This document shows, one piece after another, positions 27,060-35,499 of a stretch of DNA of 64,000 nucleotides. The position numbers and the translations under genes were made by a program. How positions within the stretch are numbered: position 1 is the first letter of the stretch; each line of letters starts with the position of its first letter. The notes beneath the pieces are model-generated. The model was not told where the DNA came from. It saw only the letters and a list, made by a program, of their open reading frames with translations, and did no database searches. The DNA is from Pseudopedobacter sp965218985 (GTDB lineage: Bacteria; Bacteroidota; Bacteroidia; Sphingobacteriales; Sphingobacteriaceae), in assembly GCA_965218985.1 (NCBI GenBank), contig CBDCMP010000004.1, positions 124,001 through 188,000 of the forward strand. The letters run 5' to 3'.

Positions 27060-27243
27060 AAAAAGAATTGTAGGAACATATTGGACTTGAAGCTCGAGAT
27101 CAAAAAGGATAAAAATCGTGAATTTTTTGGAAGAAGTGGATTTTGAAAAAGATAAACCACTTGATTTAAATGATTTTTCTTTTTCTGAAAGTAGGAAAAA
27201 CTTAGAGGGAGATAGTGTCGATCTGAATTGTGATTATTTCTAG
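27060..27243 (+). pseudogene. Decayed antitoxin gene upstream of a PIN toxin
   Basis: Two frames join into one peptide: LDLKLEIKKDK in one frame, then IVNFLEEVDFEKDKPLDLND in the next. They are separated by an apparent extra A in the AAAA run near 27111-27115. The piece ends at a TAG at 27241 and lies directly upstream of the PIN-domain remnant, the expected antitoxin position. No start codon is preserved. Antitoxin identity is inferred from position and from resemblance to short Bacteroidota antitoxins. Confidence 0.5.
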
Positions 27244-27534
27244 ATACCTCGTCACTTTTTAAATTATAATCAAGAGAATGGCACTGATGAACTATTCGTG
27301 ATAGATAAAAAAGTTAAAACTATTTATTTATCTGAGATTTCAAAAGTTGAATTTGCATCTTCCATATGGAAAAAAGTTAGAACTAAAGAACTTCAAAAAG
27401 AAAGAGCGGAAGTTACTTTAAAATTGTTCCAAAACGATTTATCAAAATATAAATTTGTTACTACTGACAGTGTGATTTTGGAGACTTCTGAAAATTTAAT
27501 TAAAAAAAATGAAGGAAAAATTAATAAAAGATAA
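27244..27534 (+). pseudogene. Decayed PIN-domain toxin (VapC-like)
   Basis: The open frame has no ATG, only an internal GTG at 27298. It encodes NYNQENGTDELFV, then VKTIYLSEISKVEFASSIWK and KYKFVTTDSVILETSENLI, typical of the middle of a VapC/PIN RNase. The N-terminal first catalytic Asp motif and the C-terminal Asp-rich end are missing. It is therefore not a working nuclease. It is very AT-rich like the neighbouring remnant. Confidence 0.6.
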
Positions 27535-27927
27535 TGTCTGTAATTGCTAAGAAATTAGATCAGGTTTTAGACCGCACACAATAATAATTGATAAGTCAAA
27601 TTCAAAAAACAAAATTTTGAACTGGTTAATCTGTCAAAAGCCTTACAGGAGCATAATGACCTGCTAAACTTAGAGAATCAATCTTTAGAAAGTAGCAAGA
27701 TGACAAAAAAATTACAGCGGATAGCGTGCCAGTGAAAATAAGCGGAAAGAGCACTCAAAAACTGGTTAAGTCAAAAGCCTTACAGGAACATAAAGTTAAG
27801 AGTTTTAAAATTGGCGAAAAGTTTAGAGGGTTTAGAGGGCTCAAGTGAAAAAACACTTGACATCAAGCAAAAAATTAACGAATTTGTGCGGGAAATAGAT
27901 AAGTGTATTGTATTGCTAAGTAAGTGA
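27534..27927 (+). pseudogene. Broken coiled-coil gene upstream of zapA
   Basis: A start (MSVIAKKLDQVLDRTQ then stop at 27584) and an end (SSEKTLDIKQKINEFVREIDKCIVLLSK, stop at 27925-27927) are in different frames with several stops between. The tail REIDKCIVLLSK is what I expect from the small coiled-coil protein usually found just before zapA in Bacteroidota. Inside, a segment of about 35 bases (AACTGGTTAA, then TCAAAAGCCTTACAGGA) occurs twice, near 27619 and 27762, so a partial internal duplication went with the loss. Confidence 0.5.
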
Positions 27928-27949
27928 TACTTGTGAACCTAATGCTCAA

Positions 27950-28246
27950 ATGGGAGAAATCTCGATAAAAATAAATATTGCCGACCGTGTTTATCCTTTA
28001 AAGATCAACATGGAAGAGGAGGAAGTTGTGAGGAGAGCTGCCAAATTAATCAATGACCGTATCAAAGAACTTCAGGAGAAGTATGCGGTTAAAGATAAAC
28101 AGGATCTACTTTCTATGTGTGTGTTACATTATGCATCTGCATCCATACATGCAGAGAAAAAAGCAAGTAATGAAGATACAGATGTAGCAGATAAGGTCCA
28201 GCAATTGGATAGTTTGCTCAACGATTTTTTTACAGAGTCGAAATAA
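27950..28246 (+). CDS. zapA: Cell division protein ZapA
   Basis: This 98-residue protein binds FtsZ and bundles its protofilaments at midcell. The N-terminal strand-rich part (EISIKINIADRVYPLKINMEEEEVVRRAAKLINDRI) and the long C-terminal helix match the small Bacteroidota ZapA. It lies in the conserved order coiled-coil gene, zapA, small RNA, rny; here the coiled-coil gene is broken. Confidence 0.9.
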   Translation: MGEISIKINIADRVYPLKINMEEEEVVRRAAKLINDRIKELQEKYAVKDKQDLLSMCVLHYASASIHAEKKASNEDTDVADKVQQLDSLLNDFFTESK

Positions 28247-28275
28247 TTGTTCTTTATATAAAGAGTTTAAAATTT

Positions 28276-28447
28276 AAACCGCCTTAGGTTTTAGGTTTCA
28301 CTATTAAAAAACTTAACACTTCGATATCAGAAGGGTTACAAAAGCATTATTCATTTGGCTGCAAAGTCACCTGTCTACGGCTTAAACCCTAAACATGTCC
28401 GACAAGTTTACAATACATGAAGTCTAAAGGTTAATGCGGTTTTTTTA
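28276..28447 (+). ncRNA. ssrS: Probable 6S RNA (Bacteroidota type)
   Basis: AAACCGC (28276-28282) pairs with GCGGTTT (28436-28442), and the stem extends with CCTTAG against CTAAAGG. The 3' side runs into a T tract, so an RNA of about 170 nt with a closed base and an internal open region is implied. The place between zapA and rny fits 6S RNA synteny (ssrS also lies next to zapA in Enterobacteria). There is no open reading frame. Identification rests on synteny, size and closing stem, not on a covariance search. Confidence 0.55.
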
Positions 28448-28465
28448 TTTTATTTAATTACGATT

Positions 28466-30028
28466 ATGGAGATAATGATTTACCTGATCATTGCAGTAGT
28501 AGCATTTGGTGCAGGTATAGTTACAGGAAGATACCTACTACGAAAATTGATGAAGCAGCAGGAAGTTTCGGCTCAAAACAAAGTCAAAAAAATTTTACGA
28601 GAAGCTGAAAATAATGCGGAAATACTAAAGAAGAATAAGCTGCTGGAAGCGAAAGAGAAGTTTTTACAAATGAAAGCTGATCATGAGCAGGAGATCAGCC
28701 AAAAGAACAACACGTTGGCTCAAAAAGAAAATACCTTTAAACAAAAGGAACAATCTTTAAATCAGAAATTGGAGAACGCCGGCAAAAAAGAACAGGAGTT
28801 GGAGCAAAAGAAGAATCAGTATGAGAAGCAAACTGATTTGGTGGTTAAAAAGCAGGAGGAGGTGGATGCGCTGAAGAATCAGCACATCACGCAGTTAGAG
28901 ACCATCGCGGGCTTATCCGCTGATGAAGCAAAAACACAATTGGTGAGTAACCTGAAAGAGGAAGCACGCACAAATGCCATGGCCTCCATCAAAGACATTG
29001 TGGATGAAGCCCGTTTAACTGCCGCTAAGGAAGCGAAGAAAGTGGTGATCCAAACCATCCAGCGTACGGCAACAGAATCTGCCATAGAAAACACCGTATC
29101 CATCTTCAATATAGAGAACGATGAGATTAAGGGCAGAATCATTGGTCGTGAGGGAAGAAACATCAGGGCTTTGGAAGCAGCCACAGGAATTGAAATCATT
29201 GTGGATGACACCCCTGAAGCGATCATCTTATCAGGATTTGACCCGGTGAGAAGAGAGATCGCCCGCCTGGCTTTACACCGTTTGGTGACAGATGGACGCA
29301 TTCACCCTGCAAGAATTGAAGAAGTGGTTGCCAAAACCCAAAAGCAAATTGAAGAGGAGATTGTGGAGATTGGTGAGCGTACGGTAATTGACCTGGGAAT
29401 CCATGGGCTGCATCCGGAGTTGATCAGGATGGTGGGGCGTATGCGTTACCGATCCTCTTACGGGCAGAATTTATTGCAACACTCCCGCGAGGTGGCTAAT
29501 TTCTGTGCCACCATGGCCTCAGAATTAGGATTGAATGCGAAAATGGCCAAGCGTGCAGGCTTACTGCATGATATAGGTAAGGTTCCTGATGATAACCCGG
29601 AATTACCTCACGCAATCTTAGGGATGCAGCTCGCTGAAAAGTATAAAGAGCAACCCGAGATCTGTAACGCTATTGGTGCCCACCATGATGAAATAGAGAT
29701 GACTTCCATGATCTCTCCCATCATTCAGGCCTGTGATGCCATCTCAGGCGCACGTCCGGGAGCGAGAAGGGAAGTGGTGGAGAGCTACATCAGAAGATTG
29801 AAGGAGCTCGAGAGTTTAGCACTTTCTTATCCAGGTGTCGAAAAAACTTTCGCGATTCAAGCAGGTAGAGAATTAAGGGTGGTGGTGGAAAGTGAGAAAA
29901 TCTCCGATGCACAATCTGAAATTTTAGCTGCAGATATTTCAAATCGTATACAAACGGAGATGACTTATCCTGGGCAGATAAAAGTGACCGTGATCAGAGA
30001 GACCAGATCTGTGGCTTATGCGAAGTAA
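28466..30028 (+). CDS. rny: Ribonuclease Y
   Basis: This 520-residue membrane-anchored endoribonuclease starts mRNA decay. N-terminal transmembrane helix IMIYLIIAVVAFGAGIVTG, long coiled coil (about residues 30-200), KH domain (IKGRIIGREGRNIRALEAATG), and HD domain with HSREVANFC and LLHDIGKVPDD. Length is normal. It follows the probable 6S RNA. Confidence 0.96.
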   Translation: MEIMIYLIIAVVAFGAGIVTGRYLLRKLMKQQEVSAQNKVKKILREAENNAEILKKNKLLEAKEKFLQMKADHEQEISQKNNTLAQKENTFKQKEQSLNQKLENAGKKEQELEQKKNQYEKQTDLVVKKQEEVDALKNQHITQLETIAGLSADEAKTQLVSNLKEEARTNAMASIKDIVDEARLTAAKEAKKVVIQTIQRTATESAIENTVSIFNIENDEIKGRIIGREGRNIRALEAATGIEIIVDDTPEAIILSGFDPVRREIARLALHRLVTDGRIHPARIEEVVAKTQKQIEEEIVEIGERTVIDLGIHGLHPELIRMVGRMRYRSSYGQNLLQHSREVANFCATMASELGLNAKMAKRAGLLHDIGKVPDDNPELPHAILGMQLAEKYKEQPEICNAIGAHHDEIEMTSMISPIIQACDAISGARPGARREVVESYIRRLKELESLALSYPGVEKTFAIQAGRELRVVVESEKISDAQSEILAADISNRIQTEMTYPGQIKVTVIRETRSVAYAK

Positions 30029-30125
30029 AACAATAGACTGGAGAAGTTAGATTGGAGACATAAGATGTAAGAAGTAGATTTGAGATGTGATAACAAATTA
30101 TTATCTTTAGTTTAGATTTTAAAAT

Positions 30126-30521
30126 ATGGATGCTTCATTAAAACTAAAAGTTTCTGAAATATTTGTTCGGTATAAATTTTCTAAGGAAGATGCTGTTTTT
30201 ATATCTGAGGTACTAGTGTTAAGTTAAAAGTAGAAAGTCAAAAGTAAAAAGACTTATATCATTGATAATAAGTAATTTAAAAAGATGATTTTTCGTCGTT
30301 TTATGATTAACATTACACTAGATGAGATTGATGAAAGACAGTTTCAAAAGTTTGAGTTGAAAAAAGATTTATTTTTAACTCAAAAGGACAAAGTTGAATT
30401 AATAGATAGAATTTCAAATGTAGAAAAGTCACTTACCAAAACTATTTACATAGTAGGACTAGTACAATTCTTAGCAATAATAGCTTCAGTATTAGCTATC
30501 TTTAATTTTATGCTTAAATAG
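30126..30521 (+). pseudogene. Small coiled-coil/membrane protein gene split by a MITE
   Basis: The ATG at 30126 opens 30 codons, then the frame runs into the element at 30216 and meets a TAA. After it, the same frame resumes at 30321 to the TAG at 30521. Taking out 30216-30320 (105 bases, the element plus one TA) restores a 96-residue protein: a charged N-terminal part, a coiled region (KDKVELIDRISNVEKSL) and a C-terminal membrane segment (IVGLVQFLAIIASVLAIF). Its shape resembles the intact 81-residue protein at 58075. Function unknown. Confidence 0.75.
30213..30321. mobile_element. MITE-like element, copy B
   Basis: About 109 bp, nearly identical to 9150-9259, with the same imperfect terminal inverted repeat starting CTAGTGTTAAG. 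The TA at 30214-30215 and at 30319-30320 behave as a target duplication, because removing one TA with the element restores the host frame. The element brings its own short frame (MIFRRFMINITL) that fuses to the downstream part of the gene. Confidence 0.8.
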
Positions 30522-30574
30522 GATTTTAATCTCAGAATGTTGAATCGTCCTAAAATAGGTTGACAGATTTACGA

Positions 30575-31465
30575 TTATCCCTGATTCGCAAGAATCGGGG
30601 ATTTTTGTTTATAAACACTTTGCGGTGTTTTCATCTGCAAAGATAAGTGAGGCCTGTAATTATTGTACAGATTCACTGCTTCATTTACCAACAATCCCGC
30701 TTGATTTTTTGACATTAGTACCTTGCCCAGTCCAAACTCTTCCTTTAGCGTCCTGTTCATCCTTTCTGCCAAAGCATTTTCATATGGGTCTCCGTTTTCT
30801 GTCATGCTGATTTTGATGTTATTTTCAATTGCAATGCCGGTATATTCTGCACTGCAGTACTGCAACCCTCTATCCGAATGGTGGATCAGAGGCTCATCTT
30901 TTACTTCTCTTTGTTTCAGAGCCATTAAAAAGGCTTGCTTCATCTGCTTGGTTTCCATATTATCTGCAATGGCATAACCCACGATCTTCCTGCTCCACAC
31001 ATCTGTGATCAGATTGAGATAACAATTACCTTGATCTGTTTTGATATAGGTAATATCACTTACCCATACCTCATCTGGTCTACTTACGGCAACGTTTTTA
31101 AATAGGTTGGGATATTTCCTTAGCCAGTGTCTGGACATGGTCGTTTGTACGTATCTCCTTTTAGGATGAATCAGCATGCCATGTTTCCTCAAGATATCAG
31201 AGAAAAGAAAAGGGGAGAAACAGACCATCTCTACCTATCTTCAGCTCTTTTGAAGATAAACTGTCCCTGATCTGATGATGTAATTTTCTGCCTCCTAATC
31301 GTGGCAATAACTTCCGCTCTTTATCTATCAGTTCCTTGACAGCTAATTCTTTAGCTAACCGTATACGTTGTTCTTTACAGTGCTTATAATAGTACTGGCG
31401 ACTATATCCTAAAGTATTTGCTACGAATTTGACGGTTCTTCTCCCTCTTCTGGAGCCTGTTTGGT
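30575..31465 (-). pseudogene. IS3-family orfB transposase, frameshifted
   Basis: The two halves read LLPRLGGRK to KIGRDGLF, and SDILRKHGMLIHPKRRYVQTT to the C-terminus. They are in different frames. A 16-base purine/pyrimidine block at 31202-31217 accounts for the shift: without it the sequence reads GLFSDILRKHG continuously. The catalytic part is complete downstream: WVSDITYIKT (D), HHSDRGLQY (D) and ENALAERMNRTLKEE (E). The first half is normally reached by a programmed shift from orfA. Confidence 0.85.
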
Positions 31466-31828
31466 AGCTGCTGACAACAGGCTCAAATACTTTTTTCGGA
31501 TATCGGTATGAAGGGTTTCATCTGCAATGTCTATTGCCCTGTTGAGAACATCTTTCTCCGCCTCCAGGCGCTTGAGCTTCTTCTCCAGTTCTCTGATTTT
31601 TTTGTTTGGGGTATCTCGCTTCATGGTCTCTGATTCTTGCCAGTCTAATCTACCATGTTTTCGCAACCAAACCAACACCGTACTTCTACCTTGGATACCG
31701 TGACGCAATTGAGCCTGTTTGTAGGTCATCTCGCCTTTTTCAATCGAATCTACCAGCTCCAATTTAAAGGCCAAACTGTAATCTTTTTGAGTCTTCTTAT
31801 GATAACTCTTAATCCCTTGACTTTTCAT
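31421..31828 (-). CDS. IS3-family orfA (HTH protein)
   Basis: This 135-residue protein has an N-terminal helix-turn-helix (YSLAFKLELVDSIEKGEMTYKQAQLRHGI, then VLVWLRKHG) and a C-terminal leucine-zipper-like helix (IRELEKKLKRLEAEKDVLNRAI). It binds the IS ends and supplies the N-terminus of the fused transposase. It appears intact. Confidence 0.9.
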   Translation of the reverse strand: MKSQGIKSYHKKTQKDYSLAFKLELVDSIEKGEMTYKQAQLRHGIQGRSTVLVWLRKHGRLDWQESETMKRDTPNKKIRELEKKLKRLEAEKDVLNRAIDIADETLHTDIRKKYLSLLSAATKQAPEEGEEPSNS

Positions 31829-31884
31829 TTGTTAACACTTTTTGTGTCAACCTATTTTAGGACGGTACATGTGATGTTTTGATA

Positions 31885-31914
31885 AAAGCGATGGATTTTC
31901 CCCATCGCTTTTTT
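31885..31914 (+). terminator. Orphan terminator next to the IS3 element
   Basis: AAGCGATGG (31886-31894) pairs with CCATCGCTT (31902-31910), with TTTT continuing after. It probably ended transcription of the small split gene at 30126 (or of rny) before the IS separated them. Confidence 0.7.
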
Positions 31915-31975
31915 GTTGAATAAAATTCAGCTCAACTCTGTGACCCTCCACTTCCTCTGCGGTTAAAATAAATAT

Positions 31976-31983
31976 TAACTTTG
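31976..31983 (+). promoter_or_regulatory. -7 element of the DUF962 gene
   Basis: TAACTTTG fits TAnnTTTG and lies 38 bases before the ATG at 32022. Confidence 0.45.
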
Positions 31984-32021
31984 CAAATAAACCCGCTGCA
32001 CCCATTGTGGTTAAACGAAAC

Positions 32022-32519
32022 ATGAAAGAAGAAAAAAGAGAAATTGATGTTTTATTCAATAAATATTCAGAAAGTCATCAAAACCCAACCAATAAATTAA
32101 TTCACTGGATTTGTGTGCCTTTAATTGTTTTCAGTATTGTTGGTTTGATCTCCGCTATCCCCTTCCCTCAACTAGGTTTTCTGGGGAAATACAATATGTA
32201 CATCAACTGGTTCTCTTTACTGATGGCAGCCACCATTTATTATGATCTCAGACTTTCACCTGTTCTCTCCTATTTGATGTTGTTCTTTTTTGGTTTTTGC
32301 TATTTCTTTGTGGTACAACTGGAACATTGGGAACAAAACGGCGGTCCGGCATTGTGGCAGGTAAGCTTAGTGATCTTTATTGTGTCCTGGATCGGGCAAT
32401 TCATTGGGCATAAAATAGAAGGAAAAAAACCTTCTTTTTCGAATGACCTGAAATTTTTGCTGGTCGGACCATTGTGGCTGCTGCATCTCCCGCTTAAAAA
32501 ACTGAACATCAATTATTAA
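32022..32519 (+). CDS. DUF962 / Mpo1-like membrane protein
   Basis: The ATG at 32022 gives 165 residues; an in-frame GTG at 32007 would add five. It shows DUF962 features: EIDVLFNKYSESHQNPTNKLIHWICVPLIVF at the N-terminus, four hydrophobic segments, and FIVSWIGQFIGHKIEGKKPSF. Yeast Mpo1 of this family is an Fe2+-dependent dioxygenase acting on 2-hydroxy fatty acids; the conserved His residues (HQNP, HW, GH) are seen here. The bacterial role is inferred only. Confidence 0.88.
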   Translation: MKEEKREIDVLFNKYSESHQNPTNKLIHWICVPLIVFSIVGLISAIPFPQLGFLGKYNMYINWFSLLMAATIYYDLRLSPVLSYLMLFFFGFCYFFVVQLEHWEQNGGPALWQVSLVIFIVSWIGQFIGHKIEGKKPSFSNDLKFLLVGPLWLLHLPLKKLNINY

Positions 32520-32528
32520 AGCCAGCTA

Positions 32529-32589
32529 TTAATATTCAGTTAACATTTAGCTGACGGTTACTTAATTCTTTAGTAACAACTACGTAACA
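32529..32589 (+). promoter_or_regulatory. Pho-box-like repeat array upstream of the TonB receptor
   Basis: Six hexamers lie at exact 11-base intervals: TTAATA (32529), TTAACA (32540), CTGACG (32551), TTAATT (32562), GTAACA (32573), GTAACA (32584). The form TTAACA-N5-TTAACA is the known PhoP/PhoB-type direct repeat. The last unit ends 9 bases before TACTTTTG, as expected for activation from a Pho box replacing the -33 element. Confidence 0.65.
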
Positions 32590-32598
32590 TTGGGCTAA

Positions 32599-32606
32599 TA
32601 CTTTTG
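32599..32606 (+). promoter_or_regulatory. -7 element of the TonB receptor gene
   Basis: TACTTTTG is a full match to TAnnTTTG, 23 bases before the GTG start. No TTG -33 element is present, which fits an activator-dependent promoter. Confidence 0.6.
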
Positions 32607-32628
32607 CTGCAACTAAAACAAAGCAAAA

Positions 32629-35394
32629 GTGATAAAAAAGAAATCAATCAGGATCAGTGTGCTACTGATTTTACTCAGCACTTCCATATTTGCACAAACT
32701 GGTAAAATAGCGGGAGTGGTTTCAGATAAAAGTACTGGTGAAACGCTCATTGGATGTACGGTAGGCATCAGTGGCTCCACAAATGGTGCCTCTACTGATA
32801 TCAATGGACGTTATGTCATTGGGAATTTAACTCCCGGTAAATACAAAGTTGTTTTAAGGTACATTGGCTACCAGAGTAAGGAGATCACAGACATCCTGGT
32901 GGAAGACGGCAAAGTCACCAATCTAAATGTAGTTTTAGATCCTTCCTCCAACCAACAACTGGCAGAAGTGGTGGTCACCGCCACTTACCGTCAGGAGAAT
33001 ATCTCTGCACTTTATGCACAACAAAAGAACAGTGCAGTCATCTCTGATGGGATCTCTGCTGAGGTCATCAAAAGATCACCAGATAAAAATACCGGAGAGG
33101 TATTAAAAAGAGTGAGCGGGACTACCATTCAGGATAACAAATTTGTGATCGTAAGAGGATTGAGCGACAGGTATAATAATGCTTTATTGGATGGTTCTCC
33201 TTTGCCTAGCACAGAGCCTAACCGTAAGGCATTCTCCTTCGATATTGTGCCTTCCAATTTGGTGGACAATGTGATCATCAGCAAAACCGCAACTCCTGAT
33301 CTTCCTGCTGATTTTGCCGGGGGAACCGTACAGGTTCTGACTAAAGATGTCCCTGATCAGAACTTCCTATCCTTTGGATTAGGTTTTGGATACAATACAC
33401 AAACTACTTTTCAAGACTTTAATTTTGGAGAAAGATATGCTGGAGATTACTTCACTTTTGGCAATTCAAATAGAAAACTTCCAAGTGCTTTCCCCAGTTC
33501 TGATGCCATCATCGGCGGCTTGAGCTCTACTCAAAATATTCAAGCACTAAACTCTTTGAATAATAGCTATACCGTACAAAACCGTTTGGCTTTGCCAAGT
33601 CAGAATTATCAACTGACCCTTGGTAGAGTGAAAGAAATTGGAAAGAATAAAAATAGATTTGGTACCACCATATCCTTAACCTATAGAAATTCAGAGAACA
33701 GGATTTCTGATGTTCAGAGACAGTTTTTTACTTATGACTTCTTAGATCAACAATATAAATTTAATTCTAACATTGGTGCTTTGGCCAATTTTGCCTATAC
33801 CTACAAAAAGAGTAAGATCACTTTTAAGAATCTCTATAACAGGATACTCGATGATCAATATACAGCAAGAACAGGAAGCAATGCGCAAAGCTCCAGTTCT
33901 GACAATAGATTCTACGCTTTTGATATGATTCAAAAATCAATTTTGAAATCAACAGTCGAGGGTGAACATCAGGTGGGGAAAAAGACTGCAAAAGTAAAAT
34001 GGAATGTCAGCTATAGCAACATCACCAATGTTCAACCTGACCAACGTAAGGTGAATTATAAGCAAAATAATCCTGGCGAACCTTACTTGGCAAGTAACAC
34101 CAATTTGGGCCTGGAAAACACCCGATTATTTTCAAACCTTGATGAGAACGTATATTTTGGTGGTGTGAGTTATGAAAAGCCCATTAAGTTTCTGGACAGT
34201 AAATTGAAATTTGGTGCAAGCTCTAACTATAGGGAAAGAAATTTTGATGTCCGTTTTATTGGGGAGGAGTTTGACCCCAATTATCCAAATGCAAATGTGG
34301 AACGTCAGAGACCTCTGCAAACGCTGTTCGGAAAAGACTTGATAGCCGGAGGGGCATATATTTTAGATGAATTGCCAAATGGTAACGACCGTTATCATGC
34401 AAATAGCTTTACCAATGCTTTATACGGGATGCTAGACAGCCGCATCACTGACAAATTGAGGATAGTTTATGGGGTAAGGGCTGAGAAATTTGATTTGGGA
34501 CTAACCACTTCCACCTCCAATAATAAAGTAGCGGGTTTAAATGATCTGGACGTGTTGCCCTCAGCGAATTTTACCTATGCCTTAACGCCTAAGTCTAATT
34601 TTAGAATTTCTTATTACCGTACTTTGGCAAGGCCAGAATTCAGAGAATTGGCACCATTCGCTTATTATGATTACGAAGAAGTGTTATCTATAAACGGAAA
34701 TCCAAATTTAAAGAGATCTTTAATTGATAATGCAGATATCCGTTATGAGCTTTACCCTTCCGCTGGCCAAATATTCTCTATTTCTGGATTCTATAAAAAT
34801 TTCCAAAATGCCATTGAGTCAAGGGTATTTGATGCAAATTCAACGCCTATAAAATCTTATTTCAACTCAGACCAAGCCAGTGTTTATGGGGTGGAGCTGG
34901 AATTGAGAAAAACATTGGATTTCGTTATTGATAATGATTTCTTAAAGAACACCACGCTATACACCAACTTGTCTTTAAGTAAATCTAAAGTGCAAGAGGT
35001 TGATTTAAATGGAAATACCAGAACGCGTACTTTAACCGGGCAATCCCCTTACATCATCAATGCAGGGTTACAAGAAAGTTTAATGCAGAACAAGTTGAGC
35101 ATCAATATATTGTACAACAGAATTGGAACGCGTTTATACAGTGTAGGTGGAACTAAAATAGGGGATGTATATGAAAATGGCAGAGGCTCCTTAGATGCGC
35201 AGTTGGGGTTGAAAGTATTTAAGAGCAAAGGGGAATTCAAATTGAACGCCAGTAATATTTTGAATGAATATAGTAATTTCTATGTAGTGGATATTTTGAG
35301 TGACGAACATAAACTGGATAACTCTGAAGGAACCTTCAAAAAATACAGAACGGGGGCCGACCTGTCATTATCGTTCAGTTATAATTTTAAGTAA
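32629..35394 (+). CDS. TonB-dependent outer membrane receptor with carboxypeptidase-regulatory-like domain
   Basis: The 921 residues start at GTG; no ATG precedes the signal peptide KKKSIRISVLLILLSTSIFAQ. Residues about 23-105 form a CarboxypepD_reg-like domain (GVVSDKSTGETLIGCTVGISGS). The plug domain follows (EVIKRSPDKNTGEVLKRVSGTTI, VRGLSDRYNNALLDG), then a long beta-barrel ending in YNFK with aromatic periodicity. It imports a ligand using TonB energy. The next gene encodes a lipoprotein, but it is not SusD-like. The Pho-box-like array suggests phosphate-starvation control, so the ligand may be phosphate-containing (inference). Confidence 0.93.
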   Translation: MIKKKSIRISVLLILLSTSIFAQTGKIAGVVSDKSTGETLIGCTVGISGSTNGASTDINGRYVIGNLTPGKYKVVLRYIGYQSKEITDILVEDGKVTNLNVVLDPSSNQQLAEVVVTATYRQENISALYAQQKNSAVISDGISAEVIKRSPDKNTGEVLKRVSGTTIQDNKFVIVRGLSDRYNNALLDGSPLPSTEPNRKAFSFDIVPSNLVDNVIISKTATPDLPADFAGGTVQVLTKDVPDQNFLSFGLGFGYNTQTTFQDFNFGERYAGDYFTFGNSNRKLPSAFPSSDAIIGGLSSTQNIQALNSLNNSYTVQNRLALPSQNYQLTLGRVKEIGKNKNRFGTTISLTYRNSENRISDVQRQFFTYDFLDQQYKFNSNIGALANFAYTYKKSKITFKNLYNRILDDQYTARTGSNAQSSSSDNRFYAFDMIQKSILKSTVEGEHQVGKKTAKVKWNVSYSNITNVQPDQRKVNYKQNNPGEPYLASNTNLGLENTRLFSNLDENVYFGGVSYEKPIKFLDSKLKFGASSNYRERNFDVRFIGEEFDPNYPNANVERQRPLQTLFGKDLIAGGAYILDELPNGNDRYHANSFTNALYGMLDSRITDKLRIVYGVRAEKFDLGLTTSTSNNKVAGLNDLDVLPSANFTYALTPKSNFRISYYRTLARPEFRELAPFAYYDYEEVLSINGNPNLKRSLIDNADIRYELYPSAGQIFSISGFYKNFQNAIESRVFDANSTPIKSYFNSDQASVYGVELELRKTLDFVIDNDFLKNTTLYTNLSLSKSKVQEVDLNGNTRTRTLTGQSPYIINAGLQESLMQNKLSINILYNRIGTRLYSVGGTKIGDVYENGRGSLDAQLGLKVFKSKGEFKLNASNILNEYSNFYVVDILSDEHKLDNSEGTFKKYRTGADLSLSFSYNFK

Positions 35395-35407
35395 CTAATA
35401 CATTAAG

Positions 35408-35457
35408 CTAACATAATAATAACCTTTTGATAAAGGACATTTAACAAACACTTAACA
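35408..35457 (+). promoter_or_regulatory. Pho-box-like repeat array upstream of the beta-helix lipoprotein
   Basis: Five hexamers lie at 11-base intervals: CTAACA (35408), ATAACC (35419), ATAAAG (35430), TTAACA (35441), TTAACA (35452). The last ends 9 bases before GTTCTTTG (35467-35474), whose TTTG aligns with the -7 element exactly as in the array upstream of the TonB receptor. Confidence 0.6.
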
Positions 35458-35499
35458 TAGGTTGTGGTTCTTTGCTATTAAATTGAAAACAATTAAAAG

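Larger units (their letters stand above)
30546..31864 (-). mobile_element. IS3-family insertion sequence with damaged orfB
   Basis: Perfect 20-bp terminal inverted repeats, CGTCCTAAAATAGG and on, at 30546-30565 and 31845-31864. Inside are orfA (HTH) and orfB (DDE integrase) in the usual overlapping arrangement. No clear target duplication flanks the ends. The orfB frame is disrupted, so this copy looks immobile on its own. Confidence 0.9.

Noticed and set aside
30285..30521. 78-codon frame starting MIFRRFMINITL as an independent gene
   Set aside because: Its first 12 codons come from the MITE; the rest is the second half of the interrupted gene.
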